Shown here: positions 62,141 through 64,000 of the stretch, one piece after another
How positions within the stretch are numbered: position 1 is the first letter of the stretch
Layout of the letters: every line of letters begins with the position of its first letter
Assembly (NCBI GenBank): GCA_008360955.1
Contig: LUCM01007993.1
Span: forward strand, 31,496-95,495
Source of the DNA: Fasciolopsis buskii
Lineage: Eukaryota > Platyhelminthes > Trematoda > Plagiorchiida > Fasciolidae
Length of the DNA: 64,000 nt
Reading direction: 5' to 3'
The notes under the pieces: model-generated
What the model was told of the DNA's origin: nothing
Databases searched by the model: none
Seen by the model: the letters and a program-made list of their open reading frames with translations, nothing else
Translations under genes and position numbers: made by a program

Positions 62141-63540
62141 AACTGAGGCCAGGTCGATCAAATATCTCCGGAGTTTTGTTACAAGGTCCCGCAGCCAACT
62201 TTAACCTGCTTTATTGTTTTCCATGCTACTTTTGGTTCACTAAATCGTCAGTCGCAGTGGGAACTGATAGAATCAGTTAGCATGCCTTCTGAGTTCACAA
62301 GGGTCCCAGGGATATATCATTCGTCCATTACCGCACGGATGCAAATGTTCGATGAACAGCCTTCAGAATTCAAAATTCTTCCCCGGCTGAGAGGCGGTCG
62401 TCCATTTCCCCCGGTACCGCTCATTTACGCTACTGATTGAACTGTGAGAAATGCAATGATTGCTTATGTATTTGATCAGATGAAAGCTCCAGTAATTGTT
62501 TCGAATTTGTGGTTTGCCGATGATACTACCCTAGACGATTCCCCGTCTGCTGTGCATCCAATTTTCGGCGGAGTCGTTCTCTGAGCGACGAAAATCGGCT
62601 GGTAAGTCAGCACTACCAAAAGCGCTTCCTCGATCTTCCCGGATCCGCCTGCTCGGCATCCGTTCATCAAAGGCCAGAAAATCGAGTGTCATCACTTGAG
62701 TACTTAGGACCGATCCTATTACTGAATGGCCTCGCGGCGAACAAAATTCCAACGAGAGTTGACGGCGGACATGCAGCGTTTCTCGGCTGAAGCGTGTACT
62801 TGGGTCACGGAGTGAAACCATCTTTCAAACGGTAATTCACGTCTTTCGTCCTGATCGCCGTCCCATGCTGACATGTGGATGTGAAACCTGACCAGTGGCA
62901 GCCTGGGCTCTCAGCAGGTTATTAAGATGGCCACTAATATCCACAGTAAATGTCATCTTCTCAACGTAATCGTAAGCATTCCCCTATCCCCTGTTCGCTG
63001 TAGAGGAACGTCCAGTCGGTTTCAGTTCAGGTTAGTACTGATTTCGGGCTTGATGTACAACTCCTGTGCAGCTCCCTAGAATAACGGTCTAACTGTGAAA
63101 TATAGCTTGCATTTGAATACCACAGGCCGTGTCCGCCCTGAGGGAGTAAAATGAGGTAAGGCAAACGGACACATCACCGTCCGGTAGCTTCCGTTGGGTC
63201 AGATCGATGGCACTATGAACTGTCGGTTTTAGCTAATTTATCAGAAACTGTATACCTGCTCATCTCCGGTCATCCTGCAGATGCGGTTTTTCCCCTCGAC
63301 ACGCGAAGAATCAGGTCTCCGTTTAGATAAGACCAACCTACGCAACATTGAAATTCGAACGGACTACTGTTATCGATTTAAACAGTCAGAGACGAATTCG
63401 CGATAAAGCCAATGTTAAAGACTACGGATTGCGCAATGCTCCCGAAGAGGTTTTAAACTTTTCTTCCAATACCTTGGAATGATGAATAGAACTTATTATC
63501 ATTATATTATGTTTTGCAAAAATCTGTTTGTTAACGAATT
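62141..63540 (+). other. Intergenic, mostly unassigned
   Basis: 62495-62575 is shared with 37230-37310 (TAATTGTTTCGAATTTGTGG, then CTGCTGTGCATCCAATTTT). The rest is not recognised; the minus frame at 62531-62821 looks like chance. Confidence 0.6.
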
Positions 63541-64000
63541 ATTCTCCTGGTCCTCCATGTCGGGGATGGTCTGAGTTAGCAGCTCAGTCGGAAAAACGAG
63601 CGGAAGAATAATTGATCCAAATAGATGGGCTTCCACTCAGCCAAGCCCCTCTGCCTTGCGATCAGGTTCTTGTCAGAACCAAAGGCTTTGGTTGAGACCC
63701 CTAATCGTCCCTCTGCTTAGCGGCTGGACTCCTTAGCAGCGCTCGTCCATCAATCCCCATGAGTTACGCGCCTACAAATAATTACATACTACGTCGGTCG
63801 TTGCGCAGGCTAATCAGGACCGCAATGCCCATTGCATCGAGCGGGATGGGTAGGGGTAATTATGCTATTGCTCTTACGCAACCTGTCTCTTCTGTCCCTA
63901 ACCCAATGTCTTTGCCCCCTCTGTCTACTCGTAGCGTCCCCACCGATAACACGCCCGATAATCGCAACGGTTCATTGTCAAATAGTGTAGCAGGTGGCTT
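63541..64000 (+). mobile_element. SR2-like RTE LINE 5' end, cut by window edge
   Basis: The 5' UTR is truncated (starts in the TCTCCTGGTCCTCCATGTCG block). The ORF starts at 63761 ([29 protein letters not shown]) and is open to the last base, nearly identical to 37402 and 40745. The rest lies beyond 64000, so completeness is unknown. Confidence 0.85.

Noticed and set aside
62531..62821. 96-codon minus ORF
   Set aside because: No recognisable domain; overlaps the 80-bp shared segment; probably chance.
1..64000. Prokaryotic defence system, integron or phage
   Set aside because: Introns with GT..AG borders, LINEs, PLEs and SINEs show animal nuclear DNA; no operon-like gene rows exist.

Overview
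The window looks like nuclear DNA of a flatworm, most likely a digenean trematode. It has small exons separated by introns of 79 bp to more than 9 kb. The introns are crowded with decayed retroelements of kinds typical of flukes: RTE-clade (SR2-like) LINEs, Penelope-like elements (PLEs) with a GIY-YIG endonuclease, CR1/Jockey-type LINEs and tRNA-headed SINEs. The species cannot be named from sequence alone.

The one host gene I can support runs on the + strand through almost the whole window: a Golgi alpha-mannosidase II-type enzyme (glycosyl hydrolase family 38). Fourteen exons can be followed from the nucleophile region (54-227) to 58521-58603. Two more probable exons (59204-59276, 59356-59441) end in a stop. 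Every junction has GT..AG borders and every splice phase fits, which gives about 842 codons, or about 894 with the last two exons. The cytoplasmic tail, membrane anchor and first part of the catalytic domain lie upstream of base 1.

Layout: 1-16252 carries exons 1-6 (catalytic and middle domains), with scattered RTE, SINE and PLE remnants in introns 2 and 3. Intron 6 (16253-21846) holds an antisense, internally deleted RTE copy. Intron 7 has antisense CR1-type endonuclease and SINE remnants. Intron 8 holds antisense Jockey/CR1-type RT and a striking 2.3-kb foldback structure (about 29988-32313). Intron 9 (33042-42310) is a nested tangle of RTE and PLE pieces with inverted and direct duplications, chimeric junctions and two assembly gaps. 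Intron 10 (42423-51616) contains a nearly complete but broken antisense RTE plus two other RTE pieces. Introns 11-15 are poorer in recognisable elements. Downstream of the gene (59485-64000) there are more RTE and RTE/PLE chimeric copies, the last cut by the window edge.

No new defence system, operon, CRISPR array or virus was found. The most unusual things are the repeated RTE-PLE fusions, the 1,021-bp exact-offset duplication flanked by assembly Ns, the nearly perfect foldback structure and an in-frame internal-deletion LINE derivative.
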